DNA from: Siphonodentalium dalli
Taxonomy: Eukaryota; Mollusca; Scaphopoda; Gadilida; Siphonodentaliidae
Assembly (NCBI GenBank): GCA_032622095.1
Contig: CP136064.1
Span: 115,000,004-115,064,003 of the forward strand
DNA: 64,000 bases
Reading direction: 5' to 3'
The notes below the pieces were generated by a model that did not search any database, was not told where the DNA came from, and saw only the letters and a program-made list of their open reading frames with translations. The translations under genes were made by a program, and so were the position numbers. Positions 13,201-27,800 of the stretch are shown here, piece after piece. How positions within the stretch are numbered: the first letter of the stretch is position 1; each line of letters starts with the position of its first letter.

Positions 13201-14197
13201 CCTATTAACCTGAGCGTTTACAGAATACATCTTCGACTCGAATTACTTATGTTTCTATATATTATCGATATTAGATCGTTGTTGTCACCGGAAATTTAAT
13301 GAAAATGGCGTACAGTACCCCTTTAACAACGCTTTATAATATAATACTGGCATCAGCCATCAGGTGAGAACTGTAACAATTCTGTGTAATGTTATAATAC
13401 TGGCATCAGGTGAGAACTGTAACGACCCTTTATAATACTGGCATCAGATGAGAACATTAACAATTCTGTATAATATATTACTGGCATCTGGTGAGAACTG
13501 TAACAATGCTTAAAAAATAATATAATACTGGTATCAGTTGAGAATTGAAAAACAATTCTGTGAAATATAATATTGGAATCAGTTGAGAACTGTAACAGTT
13601 CTGTATAGTATAATACTGGCATCAAGTGAGAACTGACATGATTCTGTATAATATATTATACTGGCATCAGGTGAGAACTGTAACAATTCTGTGTAAAAAT
13701 AATACTGCAATCAGGTGAGAACTGTAACAACCCATACTGGCATTAGATTAGAACTGAAGCTATCCTATCAAACATTGCAGCATCAGGTGGATTTTGTTTG
13801 ACTTGTAATTGCTGTTTTGATAGTGACACAAGTTTGATGCTCACCGGCAGACTACATATAGTAGTGACCCTTGAGCAAGGTTGCACATAATGTGAGGGCC
13901 TCAAATGAGTACCAGTCAGCTTGTCATACTGTGTATAGAGCATGTTCTGATAAAACTCGAGTTCTCTTAGTGCTCTCAGTGGCACCCGTGCATTCGTATT
14001 CTAAAACACTCCTAATCAGTTATGGAAATTTCGCCATCGCGACCTTGGAAAATATGCTATATCTCAGGACATCTTTAACCTATCAGTCTGAAAATGTTCA
14101 TGTCGTATTCTAAGATGTGTCAGATCGTATGTTCCAAATTTGGGCTACATTGGACATGGTTGAAAAGTTATAAACTTGCCAAAAGCATGACCAAGTG

Positions 14198-14236
<39 letters not shown>

Positions 14237-17200
14237 GACAACAGATTTTATATAGATTCTGAATATTTTTGGTATGTGAGTTAATTGTCATTTGCAAAAG
14301 CTGTACACAGAAAATTGGGTCCGCCCCCACGTTCTAACCAGAGTTACGCCACTTGTTTCTATATATATAAATTTGAAGTCTGTTAGCCCGATAACTTGAA
14401 CAAACATCAACCAATTTCATTCATATTTTGTATATTGATCTCTCATCACAATATCTCGATGGAGTTCGAAAACCAGGTTTGTCCAAATATTTTTACCTGA
14501 GTTACAGCCCTTACATCGTCTATTTTTTAGAAATTTTAGGTCTGTTAGCACAATATCTTGAACAAACATAAACCAATGTAATCTGGTACCCTGTCTGGTA
14601 TATGAACCTCTTACAAAATATCTTGGAATGAGTTTAAAGGTACTCAATCCGATTAAACACCCCATAATTTCTATTTCTTTGGCTTCGGGGGTAAAAAATA
14701 TTTGATTCGAGTCGAGGAACCTACCGATCAAAGCTCAGAGTGATCAGATATAAATTTTTGAAGTTTGTTATTTCAATTATTTGTGGCCCAGAAACACGCC
14801 TTCAAACGAATGGTCTCGGTCAAAATTGCGGATGAAGATGGATAACTCTAAAAACAAGTGGTAATACGGCCATATTTCGTTGAACAAAATGTTGATAAAT
14901 AACACGTTTTGGGAAATTTGATACCATAGTTGACAGGGTTAGCATTATTTTCTTGCAATTAATCAATTCTGATAACTAAAGTATTTTGAAGAAATGTTGT
15001 TGTTGTATCTTGATGACATGGGGACCCTCTGATCGGATTGAGTACCTTTAAAAACCAGATTTTTCCAATTCTTTTCACCTGAGTTACAGCCCTTAATTCA
15101 TCTATTTTGAGCAGTTTTAGGTCTGTCAGCATGATAACTTGAACAGATGTCAACCAATTTGATTCATAAAAACCAGATTTTTCCAATTCTTTTCACCTGA
15201 GTTACAGCCCTTAATTCATCTATTTTGAGCAATTTTAGGTCTGTTAGCATGATAACTTGAACAGATGTCAACCAATTTGATTCATATTTGGTATATGGAA
15301 CTTTCAAAACAATATCTATCTCAAATGAGTTCGAAAACCAGATTGGTGCTATCCTTTATACCATGAGTTATGGCCCGTAGTTTGTCTATTTTTAGCAATG
15401 TTATAACTGTTAATGCAAAAACATTAACAAATGTTAACCGATTACATTCGTATTTTATATGTGGACCTTTCACAACAATATCATGATCGAGTTCGAAAAC
15501 CAGGTTTGTCTGAGTTATTTTACCTGAATTACGGCCCTTAGTTTGTCCATTCATATTGGGTTTATGGACCTTTCATAACATTATCTTAATAGAATTAAAA
15601 AACCAGATTTTTTTATTTTTGTCTGATCTTTTTTTACCTTTGTTACAGCCCTTAGTTCTAAGTTATGGTTCTTTAGTTCATCCATTTGTTTGTGTACCCA
15701 TACCATAGTATGGTACACATAGTGTTGACATCCGAATTGACCACTAGTTGTTTGTCCGTCTGGCCGTCCATCTGTCTGTCTGTCCATCTGTCTGTCTGTC
15801 CGTAGACACATTATGCAGGAGGCTAACAATATTTGGTTATCAGATACCACCTGTTAAACTTTCTGATGTATTATGATGCTCGTTTATCAACTATGACAGG
15901 TTAAGGCTAGCAGACATTATTAGCCCCACAGTATTTTCAATATATGCATTGTGCTCCTAGGTATCTGATTCCATCATTTAACCACCCCTTGTCAAGTTGT
16001 CTTGCTAATTTGCTATTATGTTTGTGGGCTGCTGAATTGCTATGATGTTGGTAAGGCAAACTGATGTTGGTGAGAAAAAATTACCGCTATTTTTATGTGT
16101 ACTCATATTGTACACATAGTGTCGACATCTGGATTGTCCACTCACCAATCAAAATGTACATCTGTCTGTCTGTCTGTAGACACTTTATGCATGGTGCGAT
16201 AACTCAAACGTTATCTATCTGATCAGTACCAAATTTTTTTATGAGTTTCTCAGCTCATAATACAGACCAAGTTCAAATATGGGTATGATCTGATTTTTTT
16301 TTACCGACTTAAGCCCCTTTAAAAAAAAAATGAAAAACTCCTTGTTTATAAATCATTCTAATTTTTCATTTCCAGGTTTTTGATAAACCACCTCTCACCC
16401 CCTATCATTTTTGGTGCTGATCAGTTGATCGATTTGTAAAATATTAACCTCTTTTACCCATTCCATGTCATTTAACCTTTTCTATTATTATATAACTATA
16501 TTATTTTGATATCTGATATGGCAAATTGCAACAACAAAAATAGAACTGCATATACTATGGAAATTGTGACAGACTCTATAGTTTTGATGTTATATTAACC
16601 CTTCTCTTTTTACCCATAAATTCAAATAATTTGTGTTATTATCTACATTTGTCTATACTAGAGCATACTCTATAATTCAACATCAAAACTCTAGATTATG
16701 ATTCCAATCATAGCAATTAACTATCGCCAAGGGATGGGTTAGACATCTGCCAATCGTGATCGGCCTCTTGTTAGTGATTCTCGGTCGAACATATTCACTC
16801 TTATGGGCAAAAGAAATCAACCAGAGCCATCTTTGATGCGCAACCCATGTTTGTCACTGGAGGCATGAGAACACTTTATTTCAATAAAAACTTTATTTTC
16901 TACCACCCCCCCCCCACACACACACATATTATGCATGCACATATGGAACACAACAAAACAACCATAATTATATAACTTTATATCAGAAATAGGCCTTTAT
17001 TCAGTGGAGCCCCTTTGTGCTAGAGTTCCCTTTGGACACATTTTAATCTTACATAGGCTCCTGGAGCCTTCGTGAGCCTTTATTCAGCCTTTGTGCGCAA
17101 GGGGCCTACAGTTTGTGCACACATTTTGATCTTAAACAGGCTCCCTTTGGTAGCCATTATTTAGCAGCGTAGTGACCACAGACCCCTGCACTGTGGTACA

Positions 17201-18860
17201 TTTACGTGCTTCACACACATTTTGAACTTTTAAACTTGCACTGGTAGGAGGTCATTCCGTGTCCATTCACCATTTTCTGTATATACTCCTTTGACTCCAC
17301 ACTTAGTGTACAACTTCCATAACAAAGACAACATTCATTACTTATATTCACACTCAACTGGAAAATTAAAAGACCATTTAGCACCCATTTCCAACGATGG
17401 TAGAGCATTCAACTCTACACCCCATGCTCTTACATGACAGAATCAACATACATTACTTATATTCACACTCAACCTGAACTGAAAAATTCATTTCGTGCCC
17501 ATTTCCAACAATGATTTGGTAGAGTGGGTGGAAGTTTTGTCTATACAATAGTAAATAATGTGTGGGTTTGTATGCGTGTATACGAGTAACCGCCCTAGAC
17601 ACCGAAAATGCCAAAAACATGCGGATAGTGTGGCAAACGCCATGTGTAAGGGACTAAATGTACAATTTCTTCCAACTGAATTATTTAGATTTGAATAAGT
17701 AAGACATGTTTGTGGAATAGTGGTCTGAAAATCTACAAAATTATTGCAAAATTAGCTTGGAAATCATTTGAGTAGGTGGGCACTATCTCTACTCCGTCTC
17801 AGTCCCCCCTTACACTACTATTGAAATGGATTTTTTTTGTGAAAGTAAATGGAATTTCTTATTACTTCAGGTGTCACTATACTTGATACAAATAAATGGA
17901 CTGACGGATGGCTACCACAATCAACCACAAGGAGCATCGTATGTCATTCAACATCCAATGCAGTTCTAGTGAGTAAAAAAAATACTCTTGTCTTTCAAAA
18001 TCTAATAGGGCTCTAGAAAGTAAAAATCCTGCACCTTTCATTCAAAACTAAAATCCATGCAGATATAGTGAGTAGTTACCGGTAGGCTCCATAACTCATT
18101 CATAATGCAATGCAATGCAACAGCACCTGTCTAATACATATAGAATATTCCCCAAGCTGTTTGGTATTAGTCCAAATAATTCACTGAGATTCTTGAATCT
18201 TTTATGACGAGATGGCTCTTTTTTGACATGGTATTTCCTTATTTGAGATTTCTTGAATATTATGTTTTTTTATCAGATCCAAATTTGGTATATGTCTTTC
18301 AGCCAAAAAATTGGATGAAATTTGAATACGGTGTGGATCGATAAATTTGAATGATGGCTATTTTGCATTTTCCAGTGTATTTATTTTATTTTCCAGCCAA
18401 ATAGTTGATACTACATGTACTGGTAAATGGTATTATAAACTTGCATACTTGGATTTTTTTACCAGAATACAAATGCTGAGGTTGATTCTGGATTGTGCCC
18501 CCGCTCACTTCCGATATCAGTGTTTGTTATGAAATTTATAAGATGTATAAGATGTATCTTATATGTGAAGATAACAAATTTGGAGATTAATTTCATTATT
18601 TGCTTGAATGCAAGAATTTTAGCGAATTACAAAAACAATATTTGCCAAGGATATATTTGCATAGATCGAATATAATTGTAATGAATAATATATTGAACAT
18701 GACAGATTTGACTGCGTTGCGTAGATTACGTGCTTTTATCCGGATTATTAATCAGGTAATTAAGACTACTTGATTATGATGACGATGATGATGATGATGA
18801 TAATGATTGTGATAATGATGATGATGATGATTGTGATAGTGATGATGGTGATGATGATGA

Positions 18861-18891
<31 letters not shown>

Positions 18892-21800
18892 TATTATATA
18901 ATGACGACTACGCTGTTATGATATTGATTTTGACGACTATCATCAATGGTTACAATGACGATGATGGAAAAGAGGACAAAGATGATAATATGGTGATGAT
19001 GATTACGAAGATGAAGATGAGGGTCAGGCGACGACAATGATGGTGATGAAGCTGACGTGATGGGGATGAGAATGATGATGACAATGATGAATATGATGAT
19101 GATGATGAAAATTGTGATGATGAATTCACATGGCTGTATGAGAAGAAAAACTGGGGTTTGATGTATATATTGTATATGTTATGTCTTTCTCTATGCTCTG
19201 CTTCCATCTTTTGAAAAAACTACATTTGTGTTTTCTTAATGTCCATATATTATATCTTGGATCAGAGAATAAAGCATATATAATGTATACCCTGTTTATG
19301 CTAGCTGACTATTACTCATCATTCTGAGGAACAGGGATTGATAGTTGCTCTAATACATAGCATTCAATTGATTTAATATTTGTTTTTAATTTAGAGGAAG
19401 ATGGTACTATAATATAAATTGTTTTTATTAAACTTCAGTCTTTTCCAAGTTGCTGGGGATCTTGAAGATCTCGAGGCTGTTTTAAATAAGACAGGTGCTC
19501 CGACTCGTGTCCGTGGTTCCGGTTCCTGTTCTGCACTAATTAAACTCCTCCCAGGGAATGCTGACTTGTATGCCGCCCAGGACACCTGGACTGCATTCAG
19601 TCAGATGCTTCGAATTCTAAAATCATACAACTTGAACTACCAGACCAGCAAAACTTCACCAGGTAATTTAATGCCATCGGTTATGTTCTGGTTACAAAAA
19701 TGTAAAAATAATTTACTTTGGCAAAATTACACTAACATATTCTCATGATATCCATTGACAAAACAATATCTGAACAGAAGTTCACAAATTCTTAGTCGAA
19801 ACAGATTGAAAATTATTTTTTTTGCCTAGTTGTTATGTGAGCTTTTATTGTTAACAGTCACTGTAATAAAATACAGAAATTATTTGGAAGATTAAAGACA
19901 TATTATGGACATGTTTGGGTGCGTGAAACTGATAAGTTAGTATTCAGGCTCTGTGCCAATTGGGTGAATGTAGCTCTCTACTAACATTGCCGAAAATCTC
20001 AAGCAAACGACCGTACCACTCCATAGAAAACATCATCTGATCTACGATCAATTGTAAATATTTACATCTCGATTCGGGACGCAACTATCGGCGATAAATT
20101 AACATAATCGATTTCGCAAAGGAGAGTCACTGCATTTAATTGATATTTAAGAATGATGTTGTGTGTTGTCAATTTGGATACAATATTTGTAAAAATAACC
20201 ACTTAGAGCAAGATTATTTTCCGTTCTATATTCGATCACACTACCGGAGTGTTTCACATCACTTTAACATGTATGCCCATGCAGCTTTTTAATGTCATTG
20301 TGCCACATAATAATTTGCCTTGAGTTTTACCTAACATACATCTGTATCATGCCTGAATTTAGTGTTTCTGACATTTGCAGAATGAGGTTCGCAGAGTGTG
20401 AATTTAGTGATGCTACCCCGCACAGCGGGTTAGCATTACCAAATTCACCCTCTAGGGACCTCATTCTGCTTAGGCCTCATCTTCTGGGAATTATCTATAG
20501 TCTCAGATTAACATTGTTTGTAGTTAACTTACCTTATGTTACCTTATGCGGTAACTGGTGGATGCAGACTAGCACCTTTAGTAATCAGATGTAATCAAAA
20601 AGTAATTGATTACATTTACTAATGTAATTGATTACATTGGAAAAATGTAATTAGTAATCGTAATTGTAATAATGTAAATCAAAAGTAATTGTAATCGTAA
20701 TCGATCACATTGGCATGTAATCGCCCCAACCCTGTACGACATGCCATTCTGATGTTGATCCATTGACAGAGACTCTTTTTTTTCTTCTACTTATGAAGTC
20801 TTTTACCCAGTTGCATACTTTTTCATTGATTAGGTAACATCTCATCTTTAATAGAAGCCACTTGTGTGGTACCTTATCGAAAGCTTTCATGAAATATAAA
20901 TATATGGCATTAATTTCACCTTTATGGTCCAGAATCCTTGTCCATTCATCTGTTATTTTTAATAGTTGTAGAGTTGTTGATCTTCCTTCTATAAATACAA
21001 TTGTTTAATGCTTAATATGTTATTTGTCTTCATATGATCTAGTATTTTTTTCTAATTATCTTATTCTAATTATTTTGCATTTAACGCTGGTAAGACTTAT
21101 TGGTCTATAGTTTACAGTATCGCTCTTTCTTCCCTTCATATATAATGCTGTTATTTGGCCCATTTTCCATGTTTCTGGTGTTTTCCCTTGTTCGAGCAAT
21201 GCATTAAATATAGCTGTTAGTGGTCTGTATAGATCATATGCCAACTCCTTTAGTACTCACGGATGGACTACATCTGGTCCTGGGGCTTTATTTATGTTTG
21301 TCACTAGTTGTAAGTTCCTTACATTTTCCCCTGATATTTCTTCTAAGTTGTGTTCGGTTTCTATAACTGGTATGTTGTTCAATCCTGGTGGGTGAACCGT
21401 GTGGTTCTTGTGTGAAAAGACATTTTCCCATTTATTCAGTTTCTATATTCTCTAATTTGCAGAAGATAAAATGTAAAATGAAGGTGACTAACGGGTGAAC
21501 ATCACCAACTTCAACTGGGGAAATTCAGTCTGAATTGAGGTCTCCCATAGCAGTTGAGGCCTGAGCAGAATGAGGTCACCAGAGGTTGAATTTTGTGATG
21601 CTAGCCTGCTATGCATGATAGCATCACTAAATTCACCCTCTGGGGACCTCATTCTGCAAATGTCAGACACACTAAATTCAGACTTGGTCTGTATCACATC
21701 ATACCAGACAACCTGAATCATCACTTCCATTAATATGACTTAGTGTGTATTATGTTTTCTACCCTCCAGAATATATCTATGCGAGGAACATAACCTTCTC

Positions 21801-24800
21801 ATCTTATCCTGGTTTTCTGACCTCTGGAGATGACTATTATTTACTGTCATCAACTAACATGGTAAGTCATGCTGTTACACTCAAGGCAAGTGCCTCAATG
21901 TATACCTATATAACACATATGATTGGGAATCCATTTAATGTCACCAATCAACCAACATGGTATTAAAGCAGCCCTCATAATTGGCTACGGCAGTCAGCAA
22001 TGCTGAAGCCATTCGCTGAAGCAAACTGGGCCATGGCAATGGATTGCCGTAGCGGATTGCCGAAGCCAACCAATTTGATTTAAGAGGGCTGAGGTAAGTC
22101 ATGTTCTTTTAATATGTTGAAATTTGATATGCATATGGGGGAAATTATTGGAAGAATATGGGAACTTTATTTATTTTCAGTGGAAAGTGAAGTAAAACTG
22201 AGTGAATGGACAGCGATCAGCCGTTGTCTTCGATTGAAGGTGATTGTGAGAACATTTTGCGTTGGAAACAGCTGTTGTATATGGTGAATTTCTTTGCAAA
22301 CGCATATCATATAAAACAATCTAGTGTTTTTGAATGTATACCAAAAATTATCACATGAGTTACCGAGACAGTGTATATCTTCCCACGCGTAATCTGCTGA
22401 TAACTGAACATAAACATTTGCCTTGGTTACTCATGAGAAATTTGTTTGTATCCTCTCAAAAACACTAGATATCCTCTATTTATCTTGTTTTTCATTAAGT
22501 TATTCCTGTTCTTTAATGATAATGTGATGTTTCAGGTTTCTATGGAAACAACCATAGGGAATTCAAATGCGTCCTTGTGGAAATTTGTAATGCCACAAGG
22601 AACAGTGTTAGAAGCAGCAAGGAGTGTTGTTGCCAACAGACTAGCAAATTCTGGAAAACTGTGGGCTGAAATTTTCTCAAGATATAACAGTGGAACGTTA
22701 GTATAGAACATTCCTCGCATGAATATCCTTTTTATATGCCCGTTGAAAAACTGTCCTATATTGTAATCACTCTGTCCATCTGTCTGCCAAGCCATCCATC
22801 TGTTGGTCCATCTGTTTCTCCGTCCATCCATTTGTTAACATTTTGTTTGCTGGATGATAACTTTATTATTCATTTATCAATTGACTCAAACTTGGTATGT
22901 ATCACCACTCAATTTTTAATATGGGGTTGGTCCGATAAATGTTATAGCCCTTGTTGGACTTAAAATATGCCAATTTTTTTTCTGGATGATAACATTAGTA
23001 TTCATTATTCGATCGACACAAAACTTGGTATGTGGATTAATCACAAGAAAACACAGATCAAGTTTGAATATGGGGGGAGGGTCGGACAAATATTTCCTGA
23101 GTAATAGCCCTTGTTAGAAACACAAGATTGATTTTGGATTCGGTCTGTGCCAAAACTCTTCAGATAACAGTTTTTTTTACTAGTATGTCAATCATTTATA
23201 TGAGCAAACATCGGGCGTATTAAGCCAACGCTCCAGCGGTGCACTTGTTATATTTTCTCTTATCCATGCTCACATTTATGTAAATTTTATATACAAACTG
23301 GAGTAGATACATTACATTATTACAATCTTTTACATTCTTCTGTACTGGCCCACTTGTGATTGGCTGAAGGCAGGCCTTGTTGTGAAATTATATCACCAAA
23401 AATCTATTTGTCTATCAAGAACAAGCAACAACTGTATGGTGTCACTCATAACAGTGCAATAATAGGTTTTCAATAATTTTCAGGATCTAACTCAAAGTTT
23501 GTAATATCTTCTTGCAGTTTTTCAGTTGAGCTAATTTATTTAATGAAAGAGACAACTTAATAGCGCCCGCTCTCCCGCGGCAAAGCCGCGGAAGCGAAGC
23601 GACCAGGGTATACGTATGCGAATATGAGATATATACTAATCGACTTTTTCGGCCCAATCTAAAATAAATTGAAATCACCTAAAATAGGATAATTTATTCA
23701 TAACTGAAGGGTCAGCCAGGGTCAGCGGAGTCCAAAATTCTATTGTTGGCAACGGTCGCCATTTTGTATTGATTAATGCCACCTCGAAATGTGTAATTGG
23801 GCAAAATGCTCCAGGACAAAAATAAAAAACTTTGATCTAGCAACTGTTAGCTATACTTCATCATATGTAGGAACATCATGCTCCTAAAGCCAAATATATT
23901 TTCAAAAAGTGAATGTAAATTGAACAAAAGGTCTGGTTAACAAAAAAGTTAAATTGCATGAAAACGTTTTGTTTACATATTTCATAAAATTATTAAAAAT
24001 ATTTACCCCGAAAGAGGAATCTAGCGACCTTGCTGGCCGTTTACATATTATCTTCAATTTTCTAACGGTATTTCCGCCTAAAAAATTGATGAAATATTAT
24101 CAAAGTTCAAGGCCGACAAACGGAAACTTTAAGTTCCGATTGAAAGATCGCAGAGTCATTTTAAGATTGCTTCTTGGGAAACCAGTAAAGGCGTCATGAC
24201 ATCAAGATGTACACCATGACGTCACTACCTACACCGGTGTGCAAAATTCCAGACAGGACTGCGTCGATGGCCAGACAGCTGAGACTCGTATTACATGGCA
24301 GGCTAAATATCCACATTTATGTTATATGTGATTATTTACATACATTGTATATATCATTTTCTTGTGTCCCATTATAATTAGGGTGGATACACACATGCAT
24401 GTAATTTCTGTATGTAAAATACATGTATTTTACATGGCGACAACAATAATTGACAACATTAATCACCTGCGCGGTAGCTGTTCATTGTTAACAGGCCAGA
24501 CAAGTGAGCAATGCTAAGCGAAGTCAAATTGTCTTCTATCAGTACATTTAAGGCCAGTCCAAAACATGTCTTCTCTCACGGATGCGGAAATTAGTCAAGT
24601 CTGTGTGATATCTGGCAGGACCACCTGAAGCCATACGTTTGGCATATACAGGCTTAATGTAGAACATTTTCAACCATGATCCTTGTTTGGGTGGGGTCTC
24701 GAAAGCTTCAAATCGCTAAGGGACTTAGTTGAATGTATCGGTTGGAATAATCTGGGCAAGAAGGTACAATATGATATGTTTTACTTAAATAGCTCAGAGT

Positions 24801-27800
24801 TAGCCACCCCCGCCTGGTAGCTTTCGGGGTGATATATAGCCCCTGTATGCGTCGGGGAAATCCTGATCCACCACTGCTATAAATAAGAGAGGACTTGTAA
24901 TTATTTAAATAGAAAGTCTACCATATGGGTTATCCCACGAACAATTATTTTAAGTTGCCTGGCGACTCGGTCCAAGATAACGGCTTATCAACATTCCGAC
25001 TTAATTGGAACTAAAACTCAGTGCGTTCAACATGTAGGCAATGATTTGGTTGTCAATGGACACATATTACATCGTCTGTATGATCCATGTAAAACGCCAA
25101 ATACACGATAAATACAGAGATTACATGCATGTGTGTATCCACCCTTAGGGTTTATCAAATGCTTCTATAAAGATAACAATTCATCCGATAATCCCATGAA
25201 CAGTAACAAGCGGGCGCAAATTACGTTTACGTACATGTTCATATTAAAGTCCTACTTGTTCAGGCCGAGTGGTATAAGCTTGCGAAGGCTCCATTAAATT
25301 TCTTTGAGTCAGGCCGGTGGGGCTTGATACATTGCTCCAGAAAGGTTGCCTGGAGGTTAATCTTTTTGATGTGGATGTTATGGATGGTGTGGTATAAGGC
25401 TATGTTAGCCTCACTGATCGCTAAAAAAACTAATGAGCTAATTTATTGTTGGGTGTATTATTCTGTTATTTTATTCCCCACTATAATATTGGGTGGGTGG
25501 TTATACTGCATGTCTGCATCCGTCTGTCCGCATGTCAGTCCAACCATCCCGACTTTGTCCCTTGACACATATTTAATTGTCCTATTCCTCTACTTTCTGA
25601 TCAATTTACTTTTAACTTGGAAAGACATTTGCCACCATGGAAACTTACACACTTGTGGTTGAGAAATTAGTCTGGCTGATCTCTGCATGATTGATGTGGT
25701 GCAGAGATGGTTTGTTTTAGCATTGGTTATTAGGGAAAGTTTTCAAAGACTGACTATTCCACAAACAAATCTACAATTTCAAAATAGTAGAAACATTGAA
25801 AATCTAGAGCACTTAACAATATCAATAATGATAACTAATGCAAGCATTGGTTTAATTTCTCAGAAATAAACAGCTACTGCATGTTGGCATGCTTCTTCAA
25901 ACAAAATGTCACTTACTGGTTTTCAAGACAAAAACCATTTTCCTAGCAAAATGAATCTATTTGAACTAATAAAACCAATGAGTGTACTAGATCACTATAT
26001 TATATTAGCTTTTTAGTTCTGTGCTTTTCGTAGGGATTCAATTAAAGTTGAATTTAATTTAGGAATATATTTTCTGTTCAAAAACTTTCACCTAATTCTG
26101 AGGTATAAATTTTCTGCATTTGAAATCCAACTTGGCTACAGTTCAGAAATTATTAATCAGTGTTCTACACATGCAAATCAGTGGCATCAAATTTCCAGCT
26201 GTGATGTAGGAGCTGATATTGATGCTACTCTGGGGGGGGGGTGTTGTGCTCAATATCTCAAAACTGTCACGCTTGCATTGTATTATTAATCAATCAACTG
26301 AATATACTCCGAGCATCTGCACAACTCACACCTACATTGTAATTGTCTGTTGTTCAATGCACGAATGCTGGTTCATTGAATTCTTGTTACGACAACACAA
26401 TCATAGTGTCTTAGTCATTAAGAGCCCCATATAGAACAAAAGAACTTCAGATCTGTATCATCTAAATGACATTTCATGACTTGTATTTGCAATGTAACAT
26501 TATCTCAGCATGTATTAATTGAGGTATGTGATTCCGGTTAGACAGTCACATGAATCACACCTATAGTTCATACCAATAACAGGTTATGGTTATGGGTTCG
26601 GTTTTCTAGTCACATGCTTCTTCTATATTCAGGTATAATAATGAGTGGATGATTGTCGATTACAAGCAGTTTACAGCTGGATCAAAAACACAGCGTCCAG
26701 GGCTGCTGACAGTACTTGATCAGATTCCGTAAGATACTAAACTTAAAATCACTAAAAGTGTATAGTCACTGCCCTGTTAATAATTTTCTGCATGTTGAGG
26801 ATGTCTTGATTCATGTTTATAAAAAGTTTCATGAGTTTGGTCAAACTGACGTCATCGCGATATTGCCTTGCAATTACAGTACATGTACATGTAATCAGTG
26901 TTCACGCTGTCGGTAGCCAAATTAGCCAATGGCTAATCTTTTTCGAATTTGGCTAATAAAAATTTCATTTGGCTAAACTTTTGGCTAAATTTTTTTTTAC
27001 CCCAAATGGAGACTGAAAGCATGGAGTCAGAAAGCTAATTAATAAAAGCGCTCAATAGATCGACATTCAAGACGAAGTTAGGTGACGAAAGTATTTCATT
27101 ATTTTCGTACTTATGAAATATCGTTCCGTAACAGCAAAAGGTAAGCTCTAACAATTAGTGTACAGTAAACATATTTTTATTTCCAAATCTAACAAAAATT
27201 TTGGCAAGTGTGTTTTCAATTCTGTGATATGAACGATCTGGTCCGAAAATATCGAAATGGGAATATATTGCCGACTGTACAAAGGGAAACCCGATCGCGG
27301 ACTGTACAAAGAGAAACCCGATCGACAACTCTATCAACCAAGCGATCACACAGTGATATGCAATCATCTTTAGTTTTCACAAGACGGACATTCAAAGACG
27401 CATGGACATTAAACCGACCGTGGTTGAATCATGACAATGTGAAGAAAGCAATATTTTGTAAAGTGTGCATTGACGCTGGTTTATAAGCAATTTGTTCGTA
27501 ACAGGCTGTTTTAATCTGGAGAAAGATTACGTCACTCTGCACGAAACAGCAAAAGGTTATTATTTTACATTTAATCCCCTAATCCCCCATTGTCTGTCTG
27601 GTCACTCACGGGACTCCCGCACAATGCATGTTTATGATGACATTGTATTTATGACGGTCGAGGTTTATGTGCACCAAGTGTAAGACAATAGCTTAATCAG
27701 CCAAATGTGAATCACGACAGATATTTTGTGGCTATTTGTCGTCAATACCGATACAGTCAAAATAATATGTATGCTTTTACAGATTGTAATTTGATAATGG

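Noticed and set aside
12384-13755. CRISPR-like periodic array
   Set aside because: Direct tandem units without spacers in an animal intron; derived from a splice junction.
18950-19207. Serine-rich minus-strand frame
   Set aside because: Translation of a GAT microsatellite.
24000-24199. 81-residue frame as a possible gene
   Set aside because: AT-rich, with no conserved motif or plausible splice partner; intronic to PLBD.
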